64,000 bases of DNA from Clostridiales bacterium oral taxon 876 str. F0540 (GCA_000466585.1 KE993462.1:71258-135257), one strand, 5' to 3'; positions 1 through 8,405 are shown, counted from the stretch's first letter. The notes: generated by a model from the sequence alone, not told the origin. Program-made: numbers and translations.

Positions 1-101
1 TGTATTGATAACTATTTACTAAAGAAGCTTCCACTTATCCTAATAAGCTTAAACCAGCTGTACTAGAATACGTGGAAGCCCTTTTTATTTGGGACAAATG
101 T

Positions 102-671
102 TTAATGTTTAGATTCTTTGGACATCATTTTTTTCCACTGCTTGTAGTGCTCCGGATAGTCGTGTTTAATGTAATCGAAGAAAAGCATCAAATCACCATG
201 CTTTTGAAGACCTTTAAGCATAGATTTCGGATAGGGCTGAATTCTTTCGTAGCTTTGCCTAGGATCAATAATCTTTACTGTGTTATCAGGCTGAAGAAAT
301 ATATGACCTAGACGAGCGTCAACTCTTGTGAACCCAAGCCTTTTCAACTCATCAATAAGCTTTACCAGTTCAATAGATAGAGACCTGTCAATATTGTGAT
401 TTTTTAAATAAAAGGATAAGCGACTTCCATACACAAAGCCCATAACAATTGAATAACTGTCAAAATCAAAGATAGTCGGGAAAAATCTGCTGTCTTTTGC
501 ACTTAGAAGTATTTCCAGCTGCTTTTTGCAGGCGTCTGGATTATAAAATATTTTTAAGACCTTATCATTTGGAAGCATATAAACTTTGCCTTGATGCCCT
601 TGGCCTATAAGCTTCAGTTTTGTTACATCGTACCCTAAATATTCAAATCTGTATTTCGGTGTTTTTTTCAT
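102..671 (-). CDS. Small RIO-like/eukaryotic-type protein kinase homologue
   Basis: This 189-residue protein looks like a minimal protein kinase or aminoglycoside-phosphotransferase-fold enzyme. It has a glycine-rich loop (GQGHQGKVY, residues 23-31), a candidate ATP-anchoring lysine in VLKIF (K40), a catalytic-loop-like segment with D118, and a metal-binding DFG equivalent as IIDP (D136). It is much shorter than a full Hanks kinase (about 270 residues) and ends soon after the catalytic core, as in RIO-type or bacterial mini-kinases. No membrane segment or signal peptide is visible. The gene is single and divergent from its right neighbour. The substrate is unknown. The fold assignment is fairly safe, but activity is inferred. 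Confidence 0.7.
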   Translation of the reverse strand: MKKTPKYRFEYLGYDVTKLKLIGQGHQGKVYMLPNDKVLKIFYNPDACKKQLEILLSAKDSRFFPTIFDFDSYSIVMGFVYGSRLSFYLKNHNIDRSLSIELVKLIDELKRLGFTRVDARLGHIFLQPDNTVKIIDPRQSYERIQPYPKSMLKGLQKHGDLMLFFDYIKHDYPEHYKQWKKMMSKESKH

Positions 672-946
672 TCCATATCCTCACTGCAATAATTACTAAT
701 TTATTATATATCCTTATTAATTATATTTTATGGATAGTAATTCAGTTTGTTACAAAAATAATAAGAATTATAGATACTATAATTCAACACTTAGCTTTCG
801 GGAGATAGCTTCCCAATTTGCGAAAATAATTAAATGGATATATTTATTTTTAAAAATATATATTTTGTTTTGATATTTGTGTTATACTATTATAGAAGAG
901 TAAAATAATATGATTAAGCTTTTAGTATAACAATTCAAGCAGTTAT

Positions 947-971
947 GCCACCTTAAAAGGGTGGTTTTTTT
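947..971 (+). terminator. Hairpin plus T-run in a leader region
   Basis: A CCACC/GGTGG stem (948-952 with 960-964) is followed by seven T residues. It lies about 50 bp before the start of the gene at 1024. A TATACT box at 883-888 suggests that transcription begins before it, so this could be an attenuator, or the end of a short transcript. Otherwise the 352 bases between the kinase gene and 1024 hold only AT-rich sequence. Confidence 0.5.
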
Positions 972-1023
972 ATCAATTGCTGGACCAAGAGCAAAAATCA
1001 TATAAAAAAAGAGGAGATTATTT

Positions 1024-1530
1024 ATGTTTAGAACAAATCATGCTAGAAAAAGTGCTGTATCTATAAAGATGTTTATAAAAGAGTTTGGAGAGGAATTCTC
1101 AGAGCACGTAAAGGAAAGATTGATGGATCTTGAGGTTAGGTGTTTTTTGACCAGAAAGGATATAGCCTACAGGTTTGATTTGAAGCATGTTGAGCATCTC
1201 CAGTATGAAATTGCTGCTGATGCAGAGGAGCCTTCAGCTCCAAGAAGCAAGGAATATGCATATGGACAATTTGTAGTGCTTGATGGAAAGCTTTATTTTT
1301 CAGAGAGCTGCCTTGAAAGCAAGGATATAATGCAGTCTCCTACGGTTAGTGATATATATAACGCTTTAGATAGCGAAGGAAGTATTTTTGATGAGGGCAG
1401 AAATTTAAAAAGACTTAATGACAGCAATATTGATTTTGTTGTAGACAGTATATTGTCTTCATGCCCGGAAGTATCTCAGGCTTATCTGGATATTGTAAAG
1501 GGAATGATATCAAGATCTAATAATAAATAA
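1024..1530 (+). CDS. Hypothetical protein (168 aa)
   Basis: I do not recognise this family. The protein is soluble and fairly acidic, with an N-terminal basic helix followed by an EEFSEHVKERL segment. There is no signal peptide, membrane helix or obvious catalytic motif. The start is supported by an AGGAG site (around 1011) spaced correctly before ATG 1024. Codon use matches its neighbours and the frame is open throughout, so it is very probably a real gene. It stands alone, preceded by a terminator-like hairpin at 947-971 and followed by about 190 bp of AT-rich sequence with no recognisable element. Confidence 0.6.
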   Translation: MFRTNHARKSAVSIKMFIKEFGEEFSEHVKERLMDLEVRCFLTRKDIAYRFDLKHVEHLQYEIAADAEEPSAPRSKEYAYGQFVVLDGKLYFSESCLESKDIMQSPTVSDIYNALDSEGSIFDEGRNLKRLNDSNIDFVVDSILSSCPEVSQAYLDIVKGMISRSNNK

Positions 1531-1721
1531 ATTTTTAGCATTATAATTAAGTACCTGCTTCTGAAAAAATATATTATTTGAATCCATTTTTGACCTCAAA
1601 TTGCCGGCTTTCACCCCGATTTTTGTAAAATATTTTAAAATATTGCGTTAAATATATTCCTATTTAAACGGGTAGATTAACTATATGTATTTAATTTTAT
1701 TAATCATAGGAGAGGTGCACT

Positions 1722-2660
1722 ATGATATCGGAAAAAAGGTTAGCAGAAAAGAGATTAACAGAAGCTTATAATAATGCTCATATTGAATATTTTGATAACA
1801 ATTCTAAATATATATTTTTCAGCGATTGTCATAGAGGAGATAATAATCCATCTGACGAATTTGCGAAAAATCAGAATATATTTTTATGCGCATTGCAGTT
1901 TTATTATAATAATGGATATACCTATGTGGAGCTTGGCGATGGAGATGAACTTTGGGAACATTCCAATTTTAAACATATAAGGCTTGCACATGACGAAGTA
2001 TATAGTCAATTAAAAAAGTTCTATGATTTAAATAGATTGATTATGTTATACGGTAACCATAACATACATCTAAAGTATAAAGATTTTGTAGAAAATAATT
2101 ATTATAGATTCTACGATGATTACAATGAGGAAGAAATAGAATTATTTCCTGGGATTATTGTGCATGAGTCTGTTGTTTTTAAGCATAGAGAAACAGGGCA
2201 GGAAATACTAACTGTTCATGGTCATCAAGGTGATAGAATGAATGATAACTTATGGCACTTTAATATGATAACAGTAAGATATTTTTGGAGATATCTTCAC
2301 TCAATAGGGTTCATAAATCCTGCGAGCCCTGTAAAGAGTGCTGAAAGGATTCATAAGATTGAACGCATCTATAGCGGCTGGATTGAAAAAAATAAGACTA
2401 TGATCATCTGCGGACATACGCATAGGCCTCATTTTCCCAAGCCTAAGGAATTGCCTTATTTTAATGATGGGTCCTGCGTAAGGGCAAGCGGAATACAAGG
2501 CATTGAAATAGCAGATGGAAAGATAGCGTTAATTGAATGGGCTATCAGAACGGATTCACACTGTGATCTTCATATAAAAAGAAAAATATTACGAGGCCCT
2601 GAACCAATTGAAGCTTTTGATTTAAGAAATAATGAAAATGTTCATAAGTCCTTAATTTAA
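1722..2660 (+). CDS. Calcineurin-like metallophosphoesterase
   Basis: The protein has the complete metal-ligand set of the metallophosphoesterase superfamily in order: SDCHRGD (D-x-H), LGDGDELWE (GD), YGNHN (GNH), VHGHQGD (H) and CGHTHRP (GH-x-H). At 312 residues, with the H-x-G-D-x pattern, it resembles the UDP-2,3-diacylglucosamine hydrolase-like branch, but clostridia lack lipid A, so the true substrate is unknown (a phosphodiester or phosphomonoester). No signal peptide is visible, so it is predicted to be cytosolic. Start ATG 1722 has an AGGAGAGGTG Shine-Dalgarno. It is followed by a strong bidirectional terminator. Confidence 0.85.
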   Translation: MISEKRLAEKRLTEAYNNAHIEYFDNNSKYIFFSDCHRGDNNPSDEFAKNQNIFLCALQFYYNNGYTYVELGDGDELWEHSNFKHIRLAHDEVYSQLKKFYDLNRLIMLYGNHNIHLKYKDFVENNYYRFYDDYNEEEIELFPGIIVHESVVFKHRETGQEILTVHGHQGDRMNDNLWHFNMITVRYFWRYLHSIGFINPASPVKSAERIHKIERIYSGWIEKNKTMIICGHTHRPHFPKPKELPYFNDGSCVRASGIQGIEIADGKIALIEWAIRTDSHCDLHIKRKILRGPEPIEAFDLRNNENVHKSLI

Positions 2661-2663
2661 GTT

Positions 2664-2701
2664 AAAACAGAGTGAGAATCATTGATTTTCACTCTGTTTT
2701 T
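2664..2701. terminator. Bidirectional intrinsic terminator
   Basis: A perfect 12-bp stem (AAAACAGAGTGA with TCACTCTGTTTT) is flanked by A and T runs. It lies between the convergent metallophosphoesterase gene and the small minus-strand gene at 2713-2805. Confidence 0.85.
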
Positions 2702-2712
2702 AGTTTATACTA

Positions 2713-2805
2713 TTATCTATTTTTCTTAACAGCTTTACCGCTGCCATGTTTTTCTTTCTTTTGCTTCTTTCCTTGGTTAGAAGATGAATCATCTTTTCCG
2801 CTCAT
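2713..2805 (-). CDS. Very small lysine-rich protein (30 aa)
   Basis: On the minus strand an ATG at 2805 opens a 30-residue frame that begins MSGKDDSSSN, continues through a run of Lys, Gln and Glu, and ends in AVKKNR. A GGAGGA Shine-Dalgarno sits nine bases upstream, and the gene ends just before a bidirectional terminator, which argues for real expression. The product is very basic, hydrophilic and probably disordered, without cysteines or membrane segments. Function is unknown. It could be a small nucleic-acid-binding or spore-associated peptide, but nothing in the sequence proves that. Confidence 0.5.
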   Translation of the reverse strand: MSGKDDSSSNQGKKQKKEKHGSGKAVKKNR

Positions 2806-2906
2806 AATATTTGATCCTCCAAAATCTAATTTTATTTTAGTGTTACATTAATATTTTGTTCAATATATTCACTATAATACTATGAAATTCATAGTAGCAG
2901 ATAGGT

Positions 2907-3335
2907 CTAATTTCTTAATTTAAACTCTAATGCTTTTGACAAGCTATCTATATTTCCATGAAATTTAAAGAAGGAGGGCTTATCCCTATCTTCATATATT
3001 ATAAAAAATGGTTGTCTATCTGGAGGGACTACTATATAAACCTCACTTATGTTTCCGCTTAAACTTTTCTTGTTCAATTTAACAGGCGGATCAAGCGGAA
3101 TCCGTACTTTATACCCATCGATTGCAACAGGGCTTATTCGGCCATAGAAATTATCTATACTTCTTACCCAGCCTGCAACCATATCATAAATTTCCGAATT
3201 TACCTGAACGGCTTTTAATACACTTTTTTGCCTTGTATCAAAGATTTCGGCGCATGGTGATCCTTGAGCATAAGCAGGAATTGAGGACAGAAGTATTGTA
3301 ATAAAAATAAGTATTGCTGATATTTTTTTGACCAT
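2907..3335 (-). CDS. Secreted hypothetical protein
   Basis: A start at ATG 3335 (MVKKISAIL) is preferred to the longer frame because AGAGGTG lies six bases upstream and it exposes a clean signal peptide: two lysines, a hydrophobic core (about residues 5-20) and an AYA-Q cleavage site. The mature part is about 120 residues, with a single cysteine near its N-terminus and an alternating beta-like pattern. I do not recognise the family. It is predicted to be exported or cell-surface. It stands alone, downstream of the AT-rich palindromic repeat at 3380-3490 on its own strand. Confidence 0.65.
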   Translation of the reverse strand: MVKKISAILIFITILLSSIPAYAQGSPCAEIFDTRQKSVLKAVQVNSEIYDMVAGWVRSIDNFYGRISPVAIDGYKVRIPLDPPVKLNKKSLSGNISEVYIVVPPDRQPFFIIYEDRDKPSFFKFHGNIDSLSKALEFKLRN

Positions 3336-3379
3336 AAAAATCACCTCTATAATTATGTTTCCACAATGAATTGTCACTA

Positions 3380-3490
3380 TACTATATAGAAAGCATTAAA
3401 TATCGTCACATTGAACTGTTCCAAAAAATCCAGTCTTAAAGGATTCATGGGATTGTTCAATGTGATTAGATATTTGCTTTCTATATATTT
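3380..3490. repeat. Dispersed 100-bp palindromic repeat, copy 1
   Basis: This is an imperfect inverted repeat whose left arm (about 3382-3429) pairs with the right arm (about 3439-3488), around a loop reading AGTCTTAAA. The arms carry CACATTGAAC and GTTCAATGTG in matching positions, and the outer ends are TATATAGAAAGC-like. Three relatives occur at 15876, 46506 and 58746 with the same ATCC-loop-GGAT core. It fills most of the gap between the secreted protein gene and the ars promoter. Confidence 0.7.
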
Positions 3491-3652
3491 GTGAGATGAA
3501 CAGGACAAAATAAATTTAAGTTAATGTCGGGTATCTATAGAAGGTATATATTTGCAAACTTCTTCCATAGGCTTTTCCTATGGAATAAATTAATTGTTTA
3601 CATAGGTGACAATGCATATAACTGCACGACTAAATTAACAGGGCTCATTATA

Positions 3653-3681
3653 TTGACAGTGTTAATAAGATTTTTTATACT
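3653..3681 (+). promoter_or_regulatory. ars operon promoter
   Basis: A consensus sigma-A promoter: TTGACA at 3653-3658, a 17-bp spacer, and TATACT at 3676-3681. It drives arsR and, by inference, the whole ars operon. Confidence 0.85.
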
Positions 3682-3708
3682 ATATATAGATGAATATCTA
3701 TATATAGT
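3679..3708. promoter_or_regulatory. ArsR operator
   Basis: A perfect 13-bp inverted repeat (ACTATATATAGAT and its complement) is separated by GAAT. It overlaps the -10 box and transcription start of the ars promoter. Its position and ATA-rich dyad are typical of ArsR/SmtB operators, so autorepression relieved by arsenite is expected. Confidence 0.8.
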
Positions 3709-3765
3709 TTTTACACGGTTCTAAATTAATGATTTTTAATACAGAATAAGAAATTGGAGGAGCAA

Positions 3766-4089
3766 ATGAGCCTTAATTATGAAGAGCATGCTAAAATTAT
3801 TAAAGCACTATCAGATCCTAACAGATTGAAAATAATAGACATTTTATCCTGTGGTGAAAGGTGTGCCTGTGATATATTGGAGCACTTTAATTTTACCCAG
3901 CCTACATTGTCTCATCATATGAAGGTATTAAGCGATTGCGGAATTGTTTATTCCAGAAAAGAAGGGCAATGGAATTATTATTCTCTTAATAATAAGAATT
4001 GTAATAAACTTATTATATTCCTTATGAATATTACAACAGATACTGATGATTGTATTTGTAAAGATAAAAATAAATGCAGCTGTAAATAA
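3766..4089 (+). CDS. arsR: ArsR-family arsenite-responsive repressor
   Basis: This is a winged-helix repressor of the SmtB/ArsR family that dissociates from DNA when As(III) or Sb(III) binds. It shows the family hallmarks: an ALSDPNRLKIIDIL helix, the metal-binding ERCACD motif in the sensor helix (CxC, matching the classical ELCVCD), and the recognition helix TQPTLSHHMKVL. A cysteine-rich tail (CICKDKNKCSCK) may add ligands. ATG 3766 is chosen because GGAGGAG lies just before it; the longer TTG frame would include that site. It is the first gene of the ars operon, with an operator on its own promoter. Confidence 0.92.
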   Translation: MSLNYEEHAKIIKALSDPNRLKIIDILSCGERCACDILEHFNFTQPTLSHHMKVLSDCGIVYSRKEGQWNYYSLNNKNCNKLIIFLMNITTDTDDCICKDKNKCSCK

Positions 4090-4103
4090 AGGAGTGTATG
4101 AAA

Positions 4104-4481
4104 ATGAAAAAAATGATTATTTTTGATCCGGCAATGTGCTGCCCGACAGGAGTATGCGGACCATCAGTAGACAAGGATTTGTTAAGAGTAGCTACCTTGT
4201 TAAATAGCTTAAAGAAGAAAGGAGTTATAGTTGAAAGACATAATCTTACCAATAATCCTCAAATATTTGTAGACAACAAAGTAATAAATACAATGCTTTT
4301 AAAAGAGGGTATGGAGGTACTTCCTATTATAATGGTTGATGGTGAAGTGGTTAAGACTAAGTTATATCCGACAAACAAGGAATTTTTAAGCTTGTTAGAA
4401 CTTCCTGAGGACTATTTGAAAATTACAATAAAAATGCCTTCAAAGGCTTGCAACAGTGGAGATGAATGCTGTGATGATTAA
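4104..4481 (+). CDS. arsD: ArsD arsenic metallochaperone
   Basis: ArsD hands As(III) to the ArsA ATPase and is also a weak trans-acting repressor. Starting at ATG 4104 the three key cysteines fall at 12, 13 and 18 (FDPAMCCPTGVCG), the same numbering as the characterised plasmid R773 protein. This favours 4104 over the in-frame ATG at 4098, as does the better AAAGGAG spacing. The thioredoxin-like fold is indicated by the LPIIMVDGEVV segment. The C-terminus has a further cysteine cluster (CNSGDECCDD). It lies 14 bp after arsR and overlaps arsA by eight bases, which suggests translational coupling to its partner. Confidence 0.92.
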   Translation: MKKMIIFDPAMCCPTGVCGPSVDKDLLRVATLLNSLKKKGVIVERHNLTNNPQIFVDNKVINTMLLKEGMEVLPIIMVDGEVVKTKLYPTNKEFLSLLELPEDYLKITIKMPSKACNSGDECCDD

Positions 4482-6228
4482 AGATTTTAACCTTTCTGAT
4501 ATAACTTTAACTAAATATTTATTTTTTACAGGGAAAGGCGGAGTAGGGAAGACTTCTGCCGCCTGTGCCGTTGCTGTGAGTTTGGCAGATGAAGGCAAAA
4601 AAATAATGCTTGTAAGTACAGATCCTGCTTCAAACCTTCAGGATGTTTTTAATACGGATTTAAATAATAAGGGCGTCACTCTAAAGGAGGTACCTAACCT
4701 TGTAGTTGCTAATTTTAATCCGGAAGAGGCTGCCGCTGAGTATAGAGAAAGTGTTGTTGGACCGTTCCGCGGAAAGCTTCCGGAGGCGGCAATAAAAAGT
4801 ATGGAGGAGCAGCTGTCTGGAAGCTGCACAGTTGAAATAGCTGCCTTTAATGAATTTTCTGGCTTTATCACAGATGATAAGGCTGCTTCAGAATATGAAT
4901 ATATTATATTTGATACGGCACCTACAGGACATACATTAAGAATGCTTCAGCTGCCTTCTGCCTGGAGTAATTTTATAAGTGAAAGCACCCATGGAACTTC
5001 TTGCCTTGGACAGCTTGCAGGACTTGAAGATAAGAAAGAAATATATAAAAAGGCAGTTGAAACTTTGTCTGACGGAGAAAAAACCACATTAATACTTGTA
5101 GCAAGGCCTGAACAAGCGCCCTTAAAGGAAGCTGAAAGAGCTTCTAAAGAGCTTAGGGAGATAGGAATTAATAATCAGCTTATGCTTATTAATGGAGTGC
5201 TCCAAGAACATAATGATGAGCTTTCAAATTCAATTTTCCATAAGCAGCAAGTGGCATTAAGTAATATGCCCGAGGGACTAAATACAATTGAAGCCTATAA
5301 GATTCCGTTAAGACCTTATAATGTTACCGGAATTGAAAATGTAAGAGCATTTTTAAAGACAGATAATATAAAATCAGAAGCTGATAAATTAAATACAGAG
5401 AAAATGCCAAAGCTCAACAGTATTATAGATGATTTATATAGCAGCAATAAAAAAGTAATTTTTACAATGGGCAAAGGCGGTGTAGGTAAGACAACAATAG
5501 CTGCTGCAGTTGCGTTAGGACTTGCCAAGAAGGGAAAGAAAGTGCATTTGACAACTACAGATCCAGCTGCTCATTTAAAGTTCGTTTTGGATGAAGGCTA
5601 TGGTATTACATTAAGCAATATAGACGAAAAAAAAGAACTTGAAAAATACAGGGAAGAGGTCCTTAAAAAGGCCAGAGAAACTATGGATGAGGAGGATATT
5701 GAGTACGTAGAAGAGGATTTAAGATCACCTTGTACTCAAGAGATTGCTGTGTTCAGAGCTTTTGCTGAAATTGTGGAGAGATCGGAAAAGGAGGTCGTTG
5801 TTATTGATACTGCTCCAACCGGTCATACTTTACTTCTGCTGGAATCTACCCAAAGCTATAACAAAGAAATTCAACGCTCTCAGGGAGAAGTGCCTGATGC
5901 AGTAAAAAAACTTCTTCCAAGACTTAGAAATGCTGAGGAAACAGAGGTAATAATAGTAACCTTGGCTGAAACAACTCCTGTTTATGAAGCTTCAAGACTT
6001 AAGCAGGACTTGGATAGGGCAGGCATACACAGCAAGTGGTGGGTAATTAATTCAAGCTTTTATGCAGCGGATACTACTAATGATATTTTAAAGGCAAAAG
6101 CTTATAGTGAGATACAATGGATTAATAAAGTGGATGAAATATCAAAAGGGAATTTTGCAGTTATTAAATGGATGGCAGAAGAAGTTAAGGGTGATAAGCT
6201 TGAAGATTTAATTAAGGATATAAACTAA
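4474..6228 (+). CDS. arsA: ArsA arsenical pump-driving ATPase
   Basis: A tandem-duplicated ATPase of the ArsA/GET3 family that energises arsenite export. The first half has GKGGVGKT at residues 20-27 and DTAPTGHTLRML; the second has GKGGVGKT near 333-340 and DTAPTGHTLLLL. Cysteines in GSCTVEIAAF, GTSCLGQL and SPCTQEIAVF correspond to the allosteric metalloid site. From ATG 4474 the length is 584 residues, almost exactly that of classical ArsA. Upstream in-frame GTG and ATG codons (4456-4471) remain possible. It sits between arsD and arsC. ArsA normally docks on ArsB, but here the only permease is Acr3, as in several other Firmicute operons. Confidence 0.92.
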   Translation: MIKDFNLSDITLTKYLFFTGKGGVGKTSAACAVAVSLADEGKKIMLVSTDPASNLQDVFNTDLNNKGVTLKEVPNLVVANFNPEEAAAEYRESVVGPFRGKLPEAAIKSMEEQLSGSCTVEIAAFNEFSGFITDDKAASEYEYIIFDTAPTGHTLRMLQLPSAWSNFISESTHGTSCLGQLAGLEDKKEIYKKAVETLSDGEKTTLILVARPEQAPLKEAERASKELREIGINNQLMLINGVLQEHNDELSNSIFHKQQVALSNMPEGLNTIEAYKIPLRPYNVTGIENVRAFLKTDNIKSEADKLNTEKMPKLNSIIDDLYSSNKKVIFTMGKGGVGKTTIAAAVALGLAKKGKKVHLTTTDPAAHLKFVLDEGYGITLSNIDEKKELEKYREEVLKKARETMDEEDIEYVEEDLRSPCTQEIAVFRAFAEIVERSEKEVVVIDTAPTGHTLLLLESTQSYNKEIQRSQGEVPDAVKKLLPRLRNAEETEVIIVTLAETTPVYEASRLKQDLDRAGIHSKWWVINSSFYAADTTNDILKAKAYSEIQWINKVDEISKGNFAVIKWMAEEVKGDKLEDLIKDIN

Positions 6229-6266
6229 TCAGCTTAAGCTAATAAAAAATATTTGGAGGATAATTT

Positions 6267-6698
6267 ATGAAACCCAAAGTAGCATTTATATGTGTTCACA
6301 ATTCCTGCAGATCGCAAATGGCTGAAGCATTAGGAAAGTTATTTGCTTCAGAGGTTTTTGAAGCTTATTCAGCGGGAACAGAGCTAAGGCCTCAAATCAA
6401 TCAGGATGCAGTAAGGATAATTAAAAATTTGTATGACGTTGATATGAATGAAACACAAAAATCAAAACTTTTAGACAGTATTCCTCAGATTGACATAGTT
6501 GTCAAAATGGGCTGTAATGTATCATGTCCTTTCCTGCCTTCAAAACACATGGAAGACTGGGGGCTTGATGATCCGTCCGGTAAAAGTGATGAAGAGTTTA
6601 TAAAGACTGCAAAAGCTATAGAGAAAAAAGTAAAAGACTTGGCTCAGAGAATTCAAAATAATGAAATTGATTTAACTGTAGAAAGAGATATTAAATAA
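6267..6698 (+). CDS. arsC: Arsenate reductase (low-molecular-weight phosphatase type)
   Basis: A thioredoxin-coupled arsenate reductase converting As(V) to As(III) for export. The nucleophile loop is CVHNSCRSQMAEA (CX5R phosphatase-like loop), and DDPSGK provides the acid. The relay cysteines appear in MGCNVSCPFLP, so the full redox triad is present. At 143 residues it matches the Staphylococcus pI258 type (about 131-140 residues). GGAGGAT lies at a good distance before ATG 6267. It is located between arsA and acr3 in the operon. Confidence 0.93.
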   Translation: MKPKVAFICVHNSCRSQMAEALGKLFASEVFEAYSAGTELRPQINQDAVRIIKNLYDVDMNETQKSKLLDSIPQIDIVVKMGCNVSCPFLPSKHMEDWGLDDPSGKSDEEFIKTAKAIEKKVKDLAQRIQNNEIDLTVERDIK

Positions 6699-6726
6699 GT
6701 TATGTTTAATTATGAGGAGGGGTATT

Positions 6727-7782
6727 TTGAGTAAATCAGTTGGTAAATTAGCTTGGCTAGACAAGTATCTTACATTATGGATTTTCATAGCTATGGCTTT
6801 AGGAGTGTTTTTAGGATGGGCAGCGCCGGGATTGGCTTCAGGCTTATCCTCATTGTCTGTGGGAACAACATCAATTCCTATCGCAGTTGGTCTTATTGTA
6901 ATGATGTACCCGCCGCTCGCTAAAGTAAATTATAAAGAATTAGGAAAAGTATTTAAAAATCCAAAGGTTTTAACTTTATCTTTGGTACAGAATTGGATTA
7001 TAGGACCTGCTTTGATGTTTACTCTTGCAGTTATATTTTTGAGAAATTATCCGCATTTTATGGCAGGGCTGATACTTATAGGACTTGCAAGATGCATAGC
7101 TATGGTAGTTGTTTGGAATAGTCTGGCTGATGGGGATAATGAATATGCAGCAGCTCTTGTAGCCTTTAATTCTATGTTCCAGGTTGTATTTTATTCAATA
7201 TTTGCTTATATATTCATCACAGTACTTCCAAAGGCTATAGGGCTTGAAGGAATGGCTGTCCATGTATCAATGGGGGAAGTAGCTTCATCAGTAGCTATAT
7301 ATCTTGGAATACCTTTTATAGGAGGTATGCTTACAAGATTAATACTTGAGCCTAAGATGGGAACTAAATGGTATAGAGAAAAATTCATACCTAAGATAAG
7401 CCCCTTTGCATTAATTGCTCTTTTATTTACCATAGTTATCATGTTTATGTTCAAAGGGAAATATATAATTGATCTTCCGATGGATGTAATTAGAATAGCA
7501 ATACCACTTGTTATATACTTTATAATTATGTTCTCAGTTTCTTTCTATATAAGCCATAAATCCGGCATAGATTATCACAAAACAGTAAGTCTTTCCTTTA
7601 CAGCTGCCAGCAACAATTTTGAACTAGCTATAGCTGTAGCTGTTGCAGTATTCGGCATAGAATCAAAAGAAGCTTTTACTGCAGTAATAGGTCCTCTTAT
7701 TGAAGTACCGGTGATGATTGCTCTTGTTAATGTGGCGCTTAGGTGGGGAAGAAAATATTTTAACTATAGAAGAGTGGATTAA
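6727..7782 (+). CDS. acr3: Arsenite efflux permease Acr3
   Basis: An arsenite exporter of the Acr3 (BASS) superfamily, with about ten transmembrane helices over 351 residues. The family hallmark GLARCIAMVVVWN, containing the essential cysteine of helix 4, is present, as is a later conserved helix with TAASNNFELAIAVAVA. TTG 6727 is the preferred start because GAGGAGGGG immediately precedes it; the longer ATG frame (6712) would be read through that site. It is the last gene of the ars operon and ends at a strong terminator (7809-7844). Confidence 0.93.
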   Translation: MSKSVGKLAWLDKYLTLWIFIAMALGVFLGWAAPGLASGLSSLSVGTTSIPIAVGLIVMMYPPLAKVNYKELGKVFKNPKVLTLSLVQNWIIGPALMFTLAVIFLRNYPHFMAGLILIGLARCIAMVVVWNSLADGDNEYAAALVAFNSMFQVVFYSIFAYIFITVLPKAIGLEGMAVHVSMGEVASSVAIYLGIPFIGGMLTRLILEPKMGTKWYREKFIPKISPFALIALLFTIVIMFMFKGKYIIDLPMDVIRIAIPLVIYFIIMFSVSFYISHKSGIDYHKTVSLSFTAASNNFELAIAVAVAVFGIESKEAFTAVIGPLIEVPVMIALVNVALRWGRKYFNYRRVD

Positions 7783-7808
7783 GCATTTTAAATATTTATT
7801 ATTAATAT

Positions 7809-7844
7809 AATGCAGCTAGCAAAAACTAGCTGCATTATCATTTT
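7809..7844 (+). terminator. ars operon terminator
   Basis: A perfect 10-bp stem (ATGCAGCTAG/CTAGCTGCAT) with loop CAAAAA is followed by a broken T-run (TATCATTTT). It closes the ars operon. Confidence 0.85.
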
Positions 7845-7901
7845 AAGAATGTAAATATTAATTTGAGAGATAATATTATTGACTTACTATATGATTATTG
7901 C

Positions 7902-8379
7902 GGAGGTATATTATTTTCTGGTTTCTGAATGCTGTTGGCATTAGGAGTAGGTTTATTCTTTCCAAGAGTATACCTGTTTTGGTAGCTTCAAGCGGATTTG
8001 CACTCTGTTTACCTATGAAGTAATTTTGTCTGTACATATAAAATTTCGAAAGTTAAACGGATGCACACCCCGAGGAGAGTGTCAGATGCCTGGGTTTCCT
8101 TATACATCCTCACTTGCCTTAATAGGAACAAATGTTGTTATGTTAAGTATGCCTTTCATTCGTGGGCAAGGAGCATGGCTTGCAGCAGGAGTTGTAATGT
8201 TAGTATTATTTTCATTAATATATTTAACAATGAAGTTTTTCAGTAGTTCTAAAGGGAAGGATACTTCTTATAAAAGTATAGATTTCAAAAGATTTCATGG
8301 AAGGTTAGCGTCAGAGTTCTCCAGAGAATTGACTATCGATGCTGATAAGAAAAAGAATAATAAAAATAGTGGTAAATAG
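7902..8379 (+). pseudogene. Decayed amino acid permease (C-terminal remnant)
   Basis: The longest intact stretch (frame from 8026) encodes VHIKFRK, then CQMPGFPYTSSLALIG and two hydrophobic helices, which match the last part of APC-family amino acid permeases. Upstream, two other frames contribute MLLALGVGLFFPRVY (about 7930-7974) and SIPVLVASSGFALC (about 7970-8010), the expected preceding segments. They are broken by stop codons and a frameshift, and the first two thirds of a roughly 450-residue transporter are missing. The tail (residues after the last helix) is hydrophilic. It is a relic between the ars operon and a terminator, and is probably not functional. Confidence 0.7.
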
Positions 8380-8405
8380 AGGCTGACGTAAAGCCTCTTT
8401 TATTT
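8378..8405 (+). terminator. Intrinsic terminator after permease remnant
   Basis: A 7-bp AGAGGCT/AGCCTCT stem is followed by TTTTATTT, right after the stop of the permease relic. Confidence 0.75.

Noticed and set aside
3524..3724. Open frame of 66 codons before arsR
   Set aside because: It contains the ars promoter and operator and has no ribosome binding site, so it is a chance frame.
4456..6228. ArsA as two genes fused by error
   Set aside because: Tandem duplication of the ATPase domain is the normal ArsA architecture and the length fits.
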